Shown here: in pieces, positions 49,728 through 50,333 of the stretch | How positions within the stretch are numbered: the stretch's first letter is position 1 | Layout: every line of letters starts with the position of its first letter | DNA from: DASZPL01 sp035550315 | GTDB lineage: Bacteria > Actinomycetota > Actinomycetes > JAFAQI01 | Assembly (NCBI GenBank): GCA_035550315.1 | Contig: DASZPL010000099.1 | Span: 1-50,333, forward strand | Length of the DNA: 50,333 bases | Reading direction: 5' to 3' | Made by a program: the position numbers and the translations under genes | Notes under the pieces: generated by a model | The model's input: only the letters and a program-made list of their open reading frames with translations | What the model was told of the DNA's origin: nothing | Databases searched by the model: none

Positions 49728-50333
49728 TTACTTGAAGGCGTCACGGAGCCGGGAGAACAGGCCCTGGCCGTTGCCCGCCGCCGGGTTCGTGACGGTGATC
49801 GACGGCGTCTCCTCGCCACGCGCCCGGGCCAGCTCCTGCATGAGCCGCTGCTGCTCCTCGTCGAGCTTGGTCGGCGTGAGCACGTCGTAGTGCACGTGCA
49901 AGTCGCCACGGCCGACGCCGCGGTTGAGGTGCGGGACGCCACGGCCGCGCAGCGTCTGCACGGTGCCTGCCTGGGTGCCGGGCTTGATGCTCAACGCTTC
50001 CTCGCCGTCGAGCGTCGTCAGCGTGACCTCGGTGCCGAGCGCCGCCGCCGTCATCGGCAGCTCGACCCGGCAGTGCAGGTCGTCGCCGTCGCGTGTGAAC
50101 ACCGGGTGCGGGCGTTCCCGAATCTCGACATACAGGTCGCCCGGCGGGCCGCCACCCGGCCCGACCTCGCCCTCGCCGGACAGTCGCAACCGCATGCCGT
50201 CGTCGACGCCGGCCGGGACCTTGACCGTGATCGTCCGGCGGGCGCGCACCCGGCCGTCACCGGCGCAGTCATGACACGGGTTGCGGATCTTCGTGCCGAC
50301 ACCGCCGCAGTCCGGGCACGGCCGCGACGTGAC
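49728..50333 (-). CDS. dnaJ: chaperone DnaJ (C-terminal part), truncated by window edge
   Basis: Only the last 201 residues are in the window; the J-domain lies beyond the right edge. The visible part opens with the end of the zinc-finger region (CPDCGGVG, CHDCAGDGRV) and continues with the substrate-binding beta domains (TITVKVPAGVDDGMRLRLSG, GDLYVEIRERPHPVFTRDGDD). The zinc finger and its place next to rsmE fit the second actinobacterial copy, DnaJ2 (Rv2373c-like), rather than the dnaK-linked one. It heads the visible part of the dnaJ-rsmE-HIT-phoH-ybeY-CNNM-era operon. Confidence 0.93.
   Translation of the reverse strand, partial: VTSRPCPDCGGVGTKIRNPCHDCAGDGRVRARRTITVKVPAGVDDGMRLRLSGEGEVGPGGGPPGDLYVEIRERPHPVFTRDGDDLHCRVELPMTAAALGTEVTLTTLDGEEALSIKPGTQAGTVQTLRGRGVPHLNRGVGRGDLHVHYDVLTPTKLDEEQQRLMQELARARGEETPSITVTNPAAGNGQGLFSRLRDAFK

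Overview
The window is high-GC (about 70%) chromosomal DNA from a member of the Actinomycetota. Three things support this: codon third positions that are nearly all G or C, frequent GTG starts, and blocks of gene order known from mycobacteria. These blocks are aceE with a DUF3052 gene and ahpE, and the chain dnaJ2-rsmE-HIT-phoH-ybeY-CNNM-era-recO-uppS-glyS-dgt-dnaG. No plasmid, phage, insertion sequence or CRISPR array is visible. About fifty protein genes and three tRNA genes fill the window, and no stretch longer than about 235 bases lacks a gene.

Layout. 1-3.2 kb: the 3' end of a two-domain acyl-CoA dehydrogenase, a secreted trypsin-like protease and a methyltransferase. 3.2-7.4 kb: tRNA-Val, ahpE-like peroxiredoxin, DUF3052, TfoX-like protein and aceE. 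7.4-14.4 kb: small actinobacterial proteins (DUF2795, DUF3145, unknowns), a NIPA/DMT-type transporter, a 35-residue membrane microprotein with an FtsX-ectodomain-like lipoprotein, a CDF metal exporter and a ClC transporter. 14.5-19.7 kb: a lysine-catabolic operon (lat, aminoadipate-semialdehyde dehydrogenase, fused E1 alpha/beta 2-oxoacid dehydrogenase). 19.8-29.6 kb: a mixed zone with a HhH-GPD glycosylase-like protein, an SOS-box DUF222-HNH gene, tRNA-Met, gamma-carbonic anhydrase, an orphan Stv-like protein, stand-alone NHEJ polymerase, an EphD-like hydrolase/SDR fusion, tRNA-Asn, topoisomerase IB and small membrane proteins. 29.6-41.5 kb: dnaG, dgt, ppdK, an AbiEi-like/nuclease-like protein, glyS, uppS and recO. 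41.7-44.1 kb: a secreted sedolisin. 44.1-50.3 kb: the era-ybeY-phoH-rsmE-dnaJ operon, cut by the right edge.

Working themes. Central carbon metabolism is represented by aceE, ppdK and the lysine operon, which could pass lysine carbon to glutaryl-CoA. DNA repair and replication genes (dnaG, recO, dgt, NHEJ polymerase, topoisomerase IB, HhH-GPD protein, SOS-regulated HNH protein) recur. Many genes start 6-7 bases after a TANNNT hexamer, as expected for leaderless actinobacterial transcripts. Many operon neighbours overlap by 4 bases (ATGA or GTGA).

The least explained items are the Stv-like orphan at 22.5 kb, the 37-base palindrome and leaderless SOS promoter around 21.6 kb, the microprotein/FtsX-like lipoprotein pair at 11.2 kb, and a coding start 2 bases after tRNA-Asn. 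All functional statements come from reading motifs by eye; no database search was run.
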